Positions 15,770-23,585 are shown, counted from the stretch's first letter. The stretch is 38,099 bases of DNA from Thermocaproicibacter sp036844765 (GCA_036844765.1 DAIUFE010000012.1:1-38099), one strand, 5' to 3'. Numbers and translations: made by a program. The notes: generated by a model from the letters alone, not told the origin.

Positions 15770-16408
15770 ATGAAACAGCATCGGGCAAAGGGAAAGTTTC
15801 TGCTGCCGCTCGCGGCCGCGCTCCTGATCTCCGTCGGCGCGGCGGGGCCGGCCACGGCCTTCGCTTCCGCCGAAAGCGCGGAGTCCAGCGTCACGCTGCC
15901 CGCCGTGTCGCTGGCGGAACACTCCAGCTATGTGACGGACGAATACGCGGGCGTGCTCCATCTGGAGGTTTCCGACAGCTCCGCCGTGCGCGCGTCCGCC
16001 GACGGGGAAAACCGCGTGGTGGTCACCGCGGTGGGAACCGGAAGCGCAACCGTCACCTACTGGTACAAGCAATCCGCCGCCGCGGGCTGGACCGCCGCCA
16101 CGCTGCCCGTGACGGTCGCCGGGAGGTCCGATTCCGCCGCCGCGCTCCGCGCCGCGGACGCCGGCGTCGTCTTTCCCTCGGGAGAGGTTTCCCTCGCGCA
16201 GGGCGGCACCTTCACCGCGGCGGGGATCCGGGTGAACGGCGTCCCTGCGGACGCCTCTTCCCTGCTGTGGGTCTCTTCCTCCGACGCGGTCGCGGAAGTG
16301 GAAAAATCCACCGGAAAGATCACCGGAAAATCGGCCGGCACGGCCGCGGTCTATGCGATCGACCCCGCCACAAGGACCTGCGGATTTGTCTCCGTCACGG
16401 TATCCTGA
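15770..16408 (+). CDS. Secreted protein with two Big-like (bacterial Ig-like) domains
   Basis: This 212-residue exported protein starts with a signal peptide (KQHRAKGK, hydrophobic core, then a likely cut after AFA near residues 29-32). Two Ig-like beta domains follow. The first (about 37-120) has LEVSDSSAVRASADGENRVV and VGTGSATVTYWY; the second (about 133-212) has LLWVSSSDAVAEVEKSTG and ITGKSAGTAAVYAID, the typical Big_2 ending. There is no sortase motif, membrane anchor or enzyme domain. ATG 15770 with GAAAGGAAGG ahead is preferred to the longer open frame, which would run through the tandem repeats. It may function at the surface as a binding or adhesion module; this is inference. Confidence 0.8.
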   Translation: MKQHRAKGKFLLPLAAALLISVGAAGPATAFASAESAESSVTLPAVSLAEHSSYVTDEYAGVLHLEVSDSSAVRASADGENRVVVTAVGTGSATVTYWYKQSAAAGWTAATLPVTVAGRSDSAAALRAADAGVVFPSGEVSLAQGGTFTAAGIRVNGVPADASSLLWVSSSDAVAEVEKSTGKITGKSAGTAAVYAIDPATRTCGFVSVTVS

Positions 16409-16432
16409 CTGACCGCCTGCTCCCCTCTTTTT

Positions 16433-16465
16433 GCGCCCGGGTGCTCCCCGCATCCGGGCGCTTTT
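16433..16465 (+). terminator. Terminator after the Big-domain gene
   Basis: GCGCCCGGGTG (16433-16443) pairs with CATCCGGGCGC (16451-16461) and is followed by TTTT. Confidence 0.7.
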
Positions 16466-16553
16466 CCGCGTTTCTCCGCCGTTCCGCCGATCAGGCAGAA
16501 TATCCGCACTCTGAACTGAAAATCAAAAACATCGACAAATTTCTTAGCTTCTT

Positions 16554-16581
16554 TTTACATATATTAATTTTTGTATAGAAT
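16554..16581 (+). promoter_or_regulatory. Promoter of the pyrophosphatase gene
   Basis: TTTACA (16554-16559) and TAGAAT (16576-16581) are 16 bp apart in an AT-rich stretch 60 bases before the start codon. Confidence 0.5.
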
Positions 16582-16640
16582 AATGATCAGGAAAAGAATG
16601 CTATATTTATAGGGAATTGATTTATAAAGGAGTTGATTGC

Positions 16641-18737
16641 ATGCCAACCGGAACCACGTTTTTCCTGATCGTCTCCATTATCATCGCCCTCATCTCCTTC
16701 GCGTTCGCCGAATGGCTCGCCAGCTGGGTCAAGAAACAGCCGGCCTCCAGCGAGCGCATCGAGCGCATCGGCGGGCTGATCCGCGGCGGGGCCTACACCT
16801 TTCTGCGGAAAGAATATGAGATCCTGGCGAAATTTGCCGGGATCGTGGCGATCCTGATCCTGCTCTTCCTGCCCGGACCGATCTGGCAGGGACACTGGCT
16901 CTCCAATCTCGGGATGGCGGTCGCGTATCTGTGCGGCACCGCTTTCTCGGCGATCGCGGGCTTCCTGGGCATCCGCATCTCCACCGTCGCCAACGTCAAG
17001 ACGGTGGAGGCAGCGCGCAAGGGGATCAAGCCGTCGTTCATGGCCGGCTTCCGCGGCGGAGCGGTGATGGGCATGGCGGTCGTCGGCGGAACGCTGCTGG
17101 GCGTCGCGCTCGTCTGGCTGATCACGGGTGACGCCAACACGCTGCTCGGGTTCAGCTTCGGCGCGAGCTCGCTGGCGCTGTTTGCAAAAGCGGGCGGCGG
17201 CATCTTCACGAAGACGGCCGACATCAGCGCGGACCTCGTGGGCAAGGTGGAGCTGGGCATCCCCGAGGACGACCCGAGGAACCCGGCCGTGATCGCGGAT
17301 AACGTGGGCGACAACGTCGGCGACGTCGCCGGCATGGGCGCGGACCTGTTCGACTCCAACGTGGCCTCCATGGCGGCCGCGCTGGTGCTGGGCGCTTCGC
17401 TCGACAAAGCCGCCGGCGGCGGAAAATTCGTCAGCATGGTGTTCTGCTACGCCGCGGCCGGGCTGCTCGCCTCGGTGATCGGCGTGGCGACGGCGCGCAT
17501 GGGCAGGCGCGGCAACCCCACCCGCGCGCTGAACAGCAGCACCTACGTGACCACCCTCGTTTTTATCGTACTTACGGCCCTGGCGAACCTGGCGTTCGGC
17601 TTTGAATGGCGCGTGTGGGGCGCCAGCGTGGTCGGCCTGCTGGTCGGCGTCGTGATCGGCTTCGCCAGCGACTATTTCACGGACGACACCAAGAAGCCGG
17701 TCCACAACGTGGCGAAGGCTTCGGAGACCGGGCCGGCATTCACCATCCTCTCCGGCGTCTCCTACGGCTTCCTCAGCGCGCTCCCCTCGATGGTCGGCAT
17801 CGCGATCTCCGCCCTTGCGGCCTATAAGCTCTGCTACCCGATCGGCGGGCTGGACACGGCCATGTACGGCATCGCCATGTCGGCGGTCGGGATGCTGTCG
17901 ATCGTGGGCATGATCGTCTCCAACGACGCCTACGGCCCGATCGTGGACAACGCGCGCGGTCTTGCGGAAATGGGCAACCTCGGGGACGACGTCCTCGACA
18001 CCACCGATGCGCTTGACAGCGCAGGCAACACGGTCAAGGCCGTGACCAAGGGCTTCGCCATCGGCTCCGCGGGCCTGACGGTCATTTCCCTGCTCGGCGC
18101 GTTCATCAGCCAGGTCAACACCTCCGCGGCGTCCCTCGGGATTTCCGAGAAGATCACCGGCTTCGACGTGATGAACCCCGTCGTGTTCTTCGGTCTGCTG
18201 ATCGGCGCCGCGATCCCGGCCATTTTCTCCGCAATGCTGATGCTCGGCGTCGGCCGGAACGCGGAACGGATGGTCTCCGAAATCCACCGTCAGTTCCGCG
18301 AGATCGTCGGGCTGAAGGAAGGAAAAGAGAACGTCTCGCCCGAATACGACAAATGCATCACGATCGCGACCACCGGCGCGCTGCGTGAGCTGATCCCGGC
18401 CGGCCTCATGACCATCCTGGCCACCATCCTGGTCGGCTTCATCGGCGGCGTGCAGGCCATCGGCGGCTTCCTGTGCGGCAACATCGTGACCGGGCTGCTG
18501 CTGGCCCTGTTCATGAGCAACGCCGGCGGCCTGTGGGACAACTCGAAGAAATACGTGGAATCCGGGCACAACGGCGGCAAGGGCTCCGACGCGCACAAAG
18601 CCGCCGTCGTGGGCGATACGGTCGGCGATCCGTTCAAGGACACGGCCGGCCCCTCCATCAATACGCAGATCACCGTCGTTTCCCTGATCTCTTCCCTGAT
18701 GGCCACCATCTTCCTGACCTGCGCGATCTTCCGCTGA
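16641..18737 (+). CDS. hppA: Membrane-bound proton-translocating pyrophosphatase, K+-independent type
   Basis: This 698-residue integral membrane enzyme hydrolyses pyrophosphate and pumps ions across the membrane. The catalytic motifs are present: DNVGDNVGDVAGMGADLFDS in the first half and GDTVGDPFKDTAGPS near the C-terminus, with about 16 hydrophobic segments between and around. The segment GNTVKAVTKGFAIGSAG carries Lys (residue 466) at the position that distinguishes K+-independent H+-pumps (GNTTK) from K+-dependent enzymes (GNTTA). Thus it is more likely an H+ pump that needs no potassium than a Na+ pump. ATG 16641 follows AAAGGAG; the slightly earlier in-frame start at 16617 has no ribosome-binding site. 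It stands alone between a promoter and a terminator. Confidence 0.96.
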   Translation: MPTGTTFFLIVSIIIALISFAFAEWLASWVKKQPASSERIERIGGLIRGGAYTFLRKEYEILAKFAGIVAILILLFLPGPIWQGHWLSNLGMAVAYLCGTAFSAIAGFLGIRISTVANVKTVEAARKGIKPSFMAGFRGGAVMGMAVVGGTLLGVALVWLITGDANTLLGFSFGASSLALFAKAGGGIFTKTADISADLVGKVELGIPEDDPRNPAVIADNVGDNVGDVAGMGADLFDSNVASMAAALVLGASLDKAAGGGKFVSMVFCYAAAGLLASVIGVATARMGRRGNPTRALNSSTYVTTLVFIVLTALANLAFGFEWRVWGASVVGLLVGVVIGFASDYFTDDTKKPVHNVAKASETGPAFTILSGVSYGFLSALPSMVGIAISALAAYKLCYPIGGLDTAMYGIAMSAVGMLSIVGMIVSNDAYGPIVDNARGLAEMGNLGDDVLDTTDALDSAGNTVKAVTKGFAIGSAGLTVISLLGAFISQVNTSAASLGISEKITGFDVMNPVVFFGLLIGAAIPAIFSAMLMLGVGRNAERMVSEIHRQFREIVGLKEGKENVSPEYDKCITIATTGALRELIPAGLMTILATILVGFIGGVQAIGGFLCGNIVTGLLLALFMSNAGGLWDNSKKYVESGHNGGKGSDAHKAAVVGDTVGDPFKDTAGPSINTQITVVSLISSLMATIFLTCAIFR

Positions 18738-18783
18738 TTCCTTCGGCGGTTTCTCGACCCCGCTGAAAAGGGCGGGCGAAGCG

Positions 18784-18825
18784 TACGCCCAGGCCGGTAT
18801 GAAAACCGGTCCGGGCGTATTTTTT
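18784..18825 (+). terminator. Terminator of hppA
   Basis: TACGCCC-AGG-CCGG pairs with CCGG-TCC-GGGCGTA and is followed by six T residues. Confidence 0.85.
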
Positions 18826-18869
18826 GCCCGAGAAAGCTTAAATTTCCCTGAAAAGCGCCGGCTTGAAAA

Positions 18870-18902
18870 GGCGGGAAACTTCAAAACGTTTCCCGCCGTT
18901 TT
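18870..18902 (+). terminator. Second hairpin terminator after hppA
   Basis: GGCGGGAAAC (18870-18879) pairs perfectly with GTTTCCCGCC (18888-18897), followed by GTTTTC. It may back up the previous terminator and isolates the XRE gene. Confidence 0.65.
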
Positions 18903-18940
18903 CTTATCCATCGTTTTACTCCTTTCTGATATGCCAAATA

Positions 18941-18969
18941 TTGGGTATCACGTATAAGCCCATTATATA
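18941..18969 (+). promoter_or_regulatory. Promoter of the small XRE regulator
   Basis: TTGGGT (18941-18946) and TATATA (18964-18969) have 17-bp spacing. CCAA-ATA-TTGG overlaps the -35, and CATTAT/ATAATG (18961-18978) spans the -10. Either could be an autoregulatory operator. Confidence 0.45.
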
Positions 18970-19001
18970 GGCATAATGGACTTGTGTAAAGGGGGAAAAC
19001 G

Positions 19002-19202
19002 ATGATTTCTTATGCTCCGCTTTGGAAAACGATGAAGTCGAAAGACGTTACGACTTATACGCTGCGCTACAAAGGATTTATCGGAGGCGGGACGATACAG
19101 CGATTGAAGAAAAACGATACCGTCTCGACCAACACGCTCGATTTGCTTTGCAAGATTCTGGACTGCAAACTGTCCGACGTGGCCGAATACGTCCCCGACT
19201 GA
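19002..19202 (+). CDS. Small XRE-family (Cro/CI) helix-turn-helix regulator
   Basis: This 66-residue protein consists only of a DNA-binding helix-turn-helix: TLRYKGFIGGGTIQRLKKND (helices 2-3 region), then VSTNTLDLLCKILDCKLSDVAEYVP, the usual end of stand-alone clostridial Cro/CI proteins. AAAGGGGGAAAACG precedes the ATG. It lies alone between hppA and motB and has its own promoter and terminator. There is no ligand domain and no adjoining toxin gene, so the target is unknown; it may repress itself. Confidence 0.82.
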   Translation: MISYAPLWKTMKSKDVTTYTLRYKGFIGGGTIQRLKKNDTVSTNTLDLLCKILDCKLSDVAEYVPD

Positions 19203-19217
19203 ATGGCGCGCAAAAAG

Positions 19218-19243
19218 CCTCCGGGCGGAAAAGCGCCCGGAGG
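19218..19243. terminator. Terminator between XRE gene and motB
   Basis: CCTCCGGGCG (19218-19227) pairs perfectly with CGCCCGGAGG (19234-19243). It lies between converging genes; a weak T-rich tail (TTCGGTTTG) follows on the plus strand and an A-run precedes it, so it may work both ways. Confidence 0.7.
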
Positions 19244-19349
19244 TTCGGTTTGAAGTTCTGTTCCCTATAGACATTTGATGCATAGCTTATAAAATTTCTA
19301 TCTGAAAAGCGGGACTCCGGCACTCGGTAAACCCGTGAAAGGGAACGGC

Positions 19350-20159
19350 TTATTTTTGTGAAGAGGAAGCCTGTGAGCTTGGGCGGGCGACGTCCTGCGA
19401 AGGATTTTTATAAATCGTGATCTCCACCCTGCGGTTCTTCGCGCGGCCCTCTTCGGTCGAATTGTCCGCGACCGGGGCGTAGTGGGCGTACCCCTGGATC
19501 GAAAGCTTCCGGCCGTCCAGACCGTAATCCAGCATGCTGTTCAGCACGGTGACCGCGCGCTGAGTGGAAAGGATCCACGAGATCTGGTCGCTGCGCGTGG
19601 AGTTCACCACCACGTCCGCCGTGTGGCCGCTGATCGTGATATGGTCCACCCGGTCGTAGACCTGGGCGATGGCGAGCTCGATCTGCTGGAGGATCGGCTT
19701 GCTGGTGGGGAGCATGTCCGCGGTGTTCGGCTGGAACATCACGACGTCCTTCAGATGGATCTGAACATATTCCCCGGATTTCGTGAGGCCGATCTGCTCT
19801 TCGAGATGGTTTTTGGAAATATAATCGTTCAGCGAGTTATAAACCTGGTCGAGAGCGTCGATATTGACGATCTTCTGGCCCGCCTTCAGCACCACACCCC
19901 CGCCGGCGCCGGCGGCCGCCGTTCCGGTCCCGCCGCCCCCGCCGGAAGCGGCGCTCTCGGAAGAAGAGGCGTTGTTCAGGGCGGTGTGGAACCCCTGCAC
20001 CAGCTGCTCATACTTTTTCTCGTTGGACGAGGCCATGGAGTACAGCACGATGAACAGCGCCAGCAGCAGCGTGATCATATCGGAATAGGTCAGGAACCAT
20101 CTTCCGCCGCCCGTGCTTCCGCTTTCCGAAGCCGAACCGGCTTTTGATTTGATTTTCAT
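19350..20159 (-). CDS. motB: Flagellar stator protein MotB
   Basis: This 269-residue protein is the peptidoglycan-anchored stator subunit of the flagellar motor. A basic N-terminus leads into the single membrane helix with the essential ion-carrying Asp27 in TYSDMITLLLALFIVLY. A plug/linker rich in Ser, Gly and Ala follows (about 62-95). The OmpA-like peptidoglycan-binding domain covers about 130-255, with ISGHTADVVVNSTRSDQISW and GRAKNRRVEITI. The start ATG 20159 has GGAGGGAAC upstream; the longer frame is not needed. It follows motA by 16 bases. No chemotaxis or other flagellar gene lies nearby. Confidence 0.95.
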   Translation of the reverse strand: MKIKSKAGSASESGSTGGGRWFLTYSDMITLLLALFIVLYSMASSNEKKYEQLVQGFHTALNNASSSESAASGGGGGTGTAAAGAGGGVVLKAGQKIVNIDALDQVYNSLNDYISKNHLEEQIGLTKSGEYVQIHLKDVVMFQPNTADMLPTSKPILQQIELAIAQVYDRVDHITISGHTADVVVNSTRSDQISWILSTQRAVTVLNSMLDYGLDGRKLSIQGYAHYAPVADNSTEEGRAKNRRVEITIYKNPSQDVARPSSQASSSQK

Positions 20160-20175
20160 GAAGCGTTCCCTCCGG

Positions 20176-20979
20176 TCAGTTCTCAATTCCCGCTTTGTAT
20201 TTGTCTTCGCATCCCGGGAAAGCATGGTAGTACAGCGAAAGCTTGTTCTCGATATTCCGCGAGCTTTCTCCGCTCGTCAGCATGCACATGCCGTCGATGA
20301 TCATCTCGCGGAAGATCGTCTGGCGCTTCAGGCAGCCTTTCAGGTGGTTCGCGGCAGGCAGATACAGCAGATTCGCGAAGACGACGCCGTAGAGGGTGGC
20401 GATGAACGCGAGCGCGATGGACTGCGTGAGGTGCTCGGCGTCCGTGATGTTGGCGAGCACCTGCACCAGGCCCATCACCGTGCCGATGATGCCCAGGGTC
20501 GGGGAAAAGCCGCCCGCCCCTTCGAACACGTCGATCTCCATCTGCCGGCTGAGCGTGTAGGAGCGGATATCGGCCTCCATCGTTTCCTGCATGCTGTCCA
20601 CGTTCTTCGTATCCGTCGCGAGAATCATCCCCTCCTTCAGCAGAAGGTAATTGCTGTCCGCCAGATCGGAATCCGAAAGAAGGGTCTGCAGCTTCAGCAG
20701 ACCCTCCGAGCGGCACAGATCCGCCATCGAGCAGATTTTACGGATCAGCTTTTCCGGATCCGGCTGGCTTTTTTTCGAGTAGCTCGCCAGCAGCGAGCGG
20801 AATGCCCTCGCCGTGTCCGGCAGGCCGTAGGAAATGACCACCGCGCCCATTGTTCCGCCGAAAACGATGATGAACGGGCTGAGCAGGACCAGCGAGGCCA
20901 CCTGCCCGCCGTCCAGCATATACCCGCCGATCAAAGCGCCAAACGCAAGCAGCAGCCCCAACAAGGTTGAAATGTCCAT
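20176..20979 (-). CDS. motA: Flagellar stator protein MotA
   Basis: This 267-residue protein forms the ion channel of the stator with MotB. Two membrane helices near the N-terminus (about 2-20 and 28-50, with FIIVFGGTMGAVVISY) are followed by a cytoplasmic loop of about 100 residues and two more helices (GGFSPTLGIIGTVMGLVQVL and IALAFIATLYGVVFANLLYL). The motif PTLGIIGTVMGL is the MotA/ExbB signature, and the conserved Pro pair flanks the loop. ATG 20979 with GAAAGGAAAT ahead fixes the start; a longer frame begins upstream of the promoter-proximal region and is not supported. It is the first gene of motA-motB. Confidence 0.95.
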   Translation of the reverse strand: MDISTLLGLLLAFGALIGGYMLDGGQVASLVLLSPFIIVFGGTMGAVVISYGLPDTARAFRSLLASYSKKSQPDPEKLIRKICSMADLCRSEGLLKLQTLLSDSDLADSNYLLLKEGMILATDTKNVDSMQETMEADIRSYTLSRQMEIDVFEGAGGFSPTLGIIGTVMGLVQVLANITDAEHLTQSIALAFIATLYGVVFANLLYLPAANHLKGCLKRQTIFREMIIDGMCMLTSGESSRNIENKLSLYYHAFPGCEDKYKAGIEN

Positions 20980-21077
20980 TCTGAATTTCCTTTCATAACT
21001 TTGATGTGAGAAAGCGATGCTGTGTGCCGATTGTCCAGCAGGAAAGATGTCAGAATTTAGAAAATTTTGTCTCTTAA

Positions 21078-21105
21078 ATTGTACCACAAATTAGCGATCT
21101 GTCAA
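21078..21105 (-). promoter_or_regulatory. Promoter of motAB
   Basis: On the minus strand, a consensus TTGACA (21105-21100) and TACAAT (21083-21078) are 16 bp apart, with TGG just before the -10. This is a strong sigma-A form, not the sigma-28 form usual for late motility genes. About 90 bases of leader precede motA. Confidence 0.75.
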
Positions 21106-21296
21106 TCGAGCGGAGTATTTTTTTCTGCAATAAATGTAGTGCAGGGCACGGCGGTTTTCCGCTTGGGGCCTTCGATGCCGGATGGAGAATCGATAAGTAA
21201 CCGTTTGAAAACACGCGCTTCCCGCGGGTTGGAAGCCCGCGTTTCCGCCGCAAGTCTGATATGGATTTTCGATGCATGACTACGAAGGACCTTCCC
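21106..21296. other. Intergenic stretch without a gene
   Basis: No coding region is convincing here. It holds an imperfect hairpin around 21213-21247 (ACGCG-CTTCC with GGAAGC-CCGCGT), possibly a second terminator for hypB. Confidence 0.4.
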
Positions 21297-21346
21297 CAGC
21301 GAAAAGCGCCTCCCCTCCGCCGTTTCCATCGGCGGAGGGGAGGCGC
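21297..21346 (-). terminator. Terminator of the nickel operon (after hypB)
   Basis: GCGCCTCCCCTCCGCCG (21306-21322) pairs without a mismatch with 21330-21346 around a 7-base loop. On the minus strand TTTTCGC follows. Confidence 0.8.
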
Positions 21347-21366
21347 GGTATTATCGGGAAACAGAA

Positions 21367-22026
21367 TCAGGCGGTCGGAAGATCCTCGTATTGCTTTCGC
21401 AGCCAGCCGGCCAGCTCGCCGGCCCCCTGCGCCGGGGCGCCCTTCTTCAGGCTGACCTCGAACACCGGCGCCTGCGAGAGGACCCGCAGACCTTTGAGGA
21501 AGTTCTGCCGGTCGAATCCGACGGCCTGCGCGAGATCGCATTTCGTCAGCGCCACGGCGTCGACGTAGCTGAACATCGGCACATATTTGAACGGCTTGTC
21601 GTCGCCCTCCGGCACGCTGGCGGCGAGCAGGCGCACCGACTCACCCAGGTCGAACTCGGCCGGGCAGATCAGGTTGCCGACGTTTTCGATAAAGACGACC
21701 GCGTCCCTCAGGTCGATCCTGTCCGCCCCCTGGCGGATCACATTCGCGTCGAGATGGCACTCGCCACCGGTGTTGATCTGCGAGGAGCGGATACCCTCGC
21801 CCTCCAGATGGTCGGCGTCGATCGACGACGCGATATCGCCCTCGATCACGCCCACGCGGATGCCGTTCAGCTCCTTCGCGACGGCCGAAATCAGCGTGGT
21901 TTTCCCGGAGCCGGGACCCCCCATCAGATTGACGGCCAGGATATGCCGCCGCCTGAAATACTCCCGGTTCTCCGCGGCGAGCTGATCGTTCGCCTGCAGC
22001 AGTTCCTTCATCAGGATGACTTCCAT
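21367..22026 (-). CDS. hypB: Nickel-insertion GTPase HypB
   Basis: This 219-residue GTPase delivers nickel to metalloenzymes (usually NiFe hydrogenase) together with HypA. The P-loop is GGPGSGKTTL (from residue 36), the metal/dimer site is in NTGGECHLDANVI (Cys and His), the switch region reads VFIENVGNLICPAEFDLG, and SYVDAVALTKCDLA supplies the guanine-recognition motif. It lacks the N-terminal Cys or poly-His metal stores of some HypB proteins. ATG 22026 with AAAGGAAAAGG at good spacing is preferred; a GTG nine bases upstream is possible. It is the last gene of the four-gene operon. No hydrogenase genes or hypCDEF are in the window, so the client enzyme is unknown. Confidence 0.95.
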   Translation of the reverse strand: MEVILMKELLQANDQLAAENREYFRRRHILAVNLMGGPGSGKTTLISAVAKELNGIRVGVIEGDIASSIDADHLEGEGIRSSQINTGGECHLDANVIRQGADRIDLRDAVVFIENVGNLICPAEFDLGESVRLLAASVPEGDDKPFKYVPMFSYVDAVALTKCDLAQAVGFDRQNFLKGLRVLSQAPVFEVSLKKGAPAQGAGELAGWLRKQYEDLPTA

Positions 22027-22044
22027 CCGATTCACCTTTTCCTT

Positions 22045-22386
22045 TCAGCAGCCTTCGTACGACCGGATATAAAACTCGCGCCCGGTGCCTTTGACCAGGA
22101 CCGCGTCTCCCCCGCAGACCGGGCAGCGGAAGCTCTTTTCGTGCGGAAATTCTTTTCCGCATTCCCGGCAGCGGAGCAAGGCGGGTCGGTGCTCAAACGT
22201 CAGCTTCGCGCCGGCGCACACCCCGTCTTTCGCGGCGATGTCGAAATACATCTGCACGCATTCGTCCAGATAGGAGGAAAGCTCGCCGATCACCAGGTCG
22301 ATGCGGGTGATCCGCCGGAAGCCCCTTTTCTCCGCCTCTTCCCCCATCACGCGCAGAAGATCGAGGACAACGGGAAGCTCGTGCAT
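22045..22386 (-). CDS. hypA: Nickel metallochaperone HypA
   Basis: This 113-residue protein binds nickel and passes it on with HypB. It begins MHEL, with His2 and the N-terminus as nickel ligands. The zinc domain has C73-x2-C76 and C88-x2-C91. Length and motifs match HypA/HybF. It lies 18 bases upstream of hypB and 6 bases downstream of the CooT-like gene, so all are one transcript. Confidence 0.95.
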   Translation of the reverse strand: MHELPVVLDLLRVMGEEAEKRGFRRITRIDLVIGELSSYLDECVQMYFDIAAKDGVCAGAKLTFEHRPALLRCRECGKEFPHEKSFRCPVCGGDAVLVKGTGREFYIRSYEGC

Positions 22387-22392
22387 CGCGCG

Positions 22393-22620
22393 TCAGTCTT
22401 TCCGGGCCGCGGGGACCGGCTTTTTGACGACCGGCTCCAGATAAATCTTGTGGTCCACCAGCTCCATCCGCTTGATCCGGGCGGAGACCGTCTTGCGCTC
22501 CCCGTAGATATTTTCAAGATAGAGGGTCCCGTCGTCGCCCGGGACGACCTTATCCACGGCATCCAGAAGAAGCTCCGGCTGCCCGCCGCCGTTCCACCAG
22601 TACACGTTCGCCTCGCACAT
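22393..22620 (-). CDS. CooT-family nickel-binding protein
   Basis: This 75-residue protein starts MCEANVY, the invariant beginning of the CooT family, in which Cys2 helps bind nickel. The rest (VVPGDDGTLYLENIYGERK, then ARIKRMELVDHKIYLEP) matches the small beta-barrel of that family. CooT was first recognised in carbon-monoxide dehydrogenase maturation in Rhodospirillum rubrum, where it accompanies CooC and CooJ. Here it is with HypA and HypB instead. Its ATG overlaps the stop of the DUF3842 gene by one base and has GAAAGGAG ahead. Members are also annotated as putative RNA-binding, which is not excluded. Confidence 0.85.
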   Translation of the reverse strand: MCEANVYWWNGGGQPELLLDAVDKVVPGDDGTLYLENIYGERKTVSARIKRMELVDHKIYLEPVVKKPVPAARKD

Positions 22621-23039
22621 CACGATTCTCCTTTCATCATTTCGCCGATCAGGCCGACGAGGTACTCCACATAATGCGGCAGGGGCTCGCCCTTCACGCC
22701 CACGATTCGGATGCGGCACCGGTTCAGAGGAATCAGCAGCTTCTCGGCGGGGCTGTCCGCGACGGCGGCCGCCATGCGCGGCGTCAGCTCGCCCAACATC
22801 GAATCCGCCGCGAGGATCGCCACGCTCCCCGCGATCACGTCGGCCCGCGGCGCGTTGAAGACGACGGCGTTCTCGCCCGTGGCCCCCTCGTTCGCCCCGG
22901 CCTTCAGCATGGCCGCCGTCGCCAGAGCGTTCGTGCCCAGCGCGACGATCTCGAGGTCGTTGCCGAGCCTTTCGCGCAGCTGCAGGATGATGGTCTTCCC
23001 GATTCCGCCGCCCTGCCCGTCGATCACGGCAATCCGCAC
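22620..23039 (-). CDS. DUF3842 protein, uncharacterised, first gene of nickel operon
   Basis: This 139-residue protein begins RIAVIDGQGGGIGKTIILQL. G8-Q-G-G-G-I-G-K15 looks like a glycine-rich nucleotide-binding loop after a first beta strand, and EIVALGTNALATAAMLKAGA and VAILAADSMLGELT suggest alternating strands and helices as in a Rossmann-like or P-loop fold. That is inference; the biochemical role is not known. I chose GTG at 23039 with GGTGGGAAC ahead; the frame is open further upstream but matches nothing. It is coupled to the CooT-like gene (overlap by one base). Its constant place with nickel chaperones makes a role in nickel handling plausible. Confidence 0.8.
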   Translation of the reverse strand: MRIAVIDGQGGGIGKTIILQLRERLGNDLEIVALGTNALATAAMLKAGANEGATGENAVVFNAPRADVIAGSVAILAADSMLGELTPRMAAAVADSPAEKLLIPLNRCRIRIVGVKGEPLPHYVEYLVGLIGEMMKGES

Positions 23040-23258
23040 GTTCCCACCGCCTGTCGTTTTTTTTACAAGCAAACCGAGGATACCGTCGCCGCAGGGGCGA
23101 TTCCAACGGCAAAAATCCCGCCGTTTTCCAAAAAAGCCCCCCAAAAGGGCAAAGCGCACCCTTCCTGGGCTGCAAAATTTCTTTCCGCAAAAGCACGGCG
23201 GCCGGACCGGTTTTTCGATCGGCCGCGGAGCCTTCCTGACTCCTTTTTAATTGTTATT
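23040..23258 (-). other. Long structured leader of the nickel operon
   Basis: About 210 bases separate the promoter from the DUF3842 start. In minus-strand order they hold: GCGGCCG pairing with CGGCCGC (about 23226-23198), GCCC/GGGC followed by TTTTTT (23150-23128), which resembles a short terminator, and AACGGC pairing with GCCGTT (about 23126-23104). This could be an attenuator or metal-sensing leader. No known riboswitch consensus was recognised. Confidence 0.35.
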
Positions 23259-23287
23259 ATTTTATCATGATTTTTGAAGGCCGTCAA
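23259..23287 (-). promoter_or_regulatory. Promoter of the nickel operon
   Basis: On the minus strand TTGACG (23287-23282) and TAAAAT (23264-23259) are 17 bp apart, and TGA precedes the -10 as an extended element. It lies just beside repeat copy B. Confidence 0.65.
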
Positions 23288-23290
23288 TCC

Positions 23291-23391
23291 TACAGCATTT
23301 CCAGTTAATTATGTAAGTGGGTTTGTGTTTCCCACCGCTGAAGGCGGTGGGAAACACATCATCTTTCGCAAATTGAAATGGAATTGCTGTA
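23291..23391. repeat. Palindromic repeat, copy B (101 bp, inverted relative to A and C)
   Basis: It starts TACAGCATTTCC and ends GGAATTGCTGTA, so it is the reverse orientation of copies at 4266 and 26191. Its central stem is GTGTTTCCCACCGC with GCGGTGGGAAACAC. Relative to copy A, the base pair C-G in the stem has become A-T on both arms, a compensating change. It stands between the nickel-operon promoter and spoIVB. Confidence 0.85.
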
Positions 23392-23585
23392 ATAAAATCG
23401 CGGATCCGGGAAAAAGCAATTCTTCCGGCGCGGAAACTCCCACCTTATGCAATATGAGGCACGGTTGGACGCAACTTCCGAAAAGGGCCGGTTTCTGCCA
23501 GCGAATGCCAGAAAAAAAGAGAACTGACAACATAAACGCCCGCCGCCGTGGCAGAGTAATAGTGCGGTGCATGGGAGGTGAAATT

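Noticed and set aside
16587..18911. 774-codon minus-strand frame over hppA
   Set aside because: It is antisense to the pyrophosphatase, made of His/Asp/Arg-rich sequence without any domain.
23274..23585. Longer N-terminus for SpoIVB through repeat copy B
   Set aside because: The extra residues come from the repeat and are not SpoIVB-like; TTG 23586 has an ideal ribosome-binding site.
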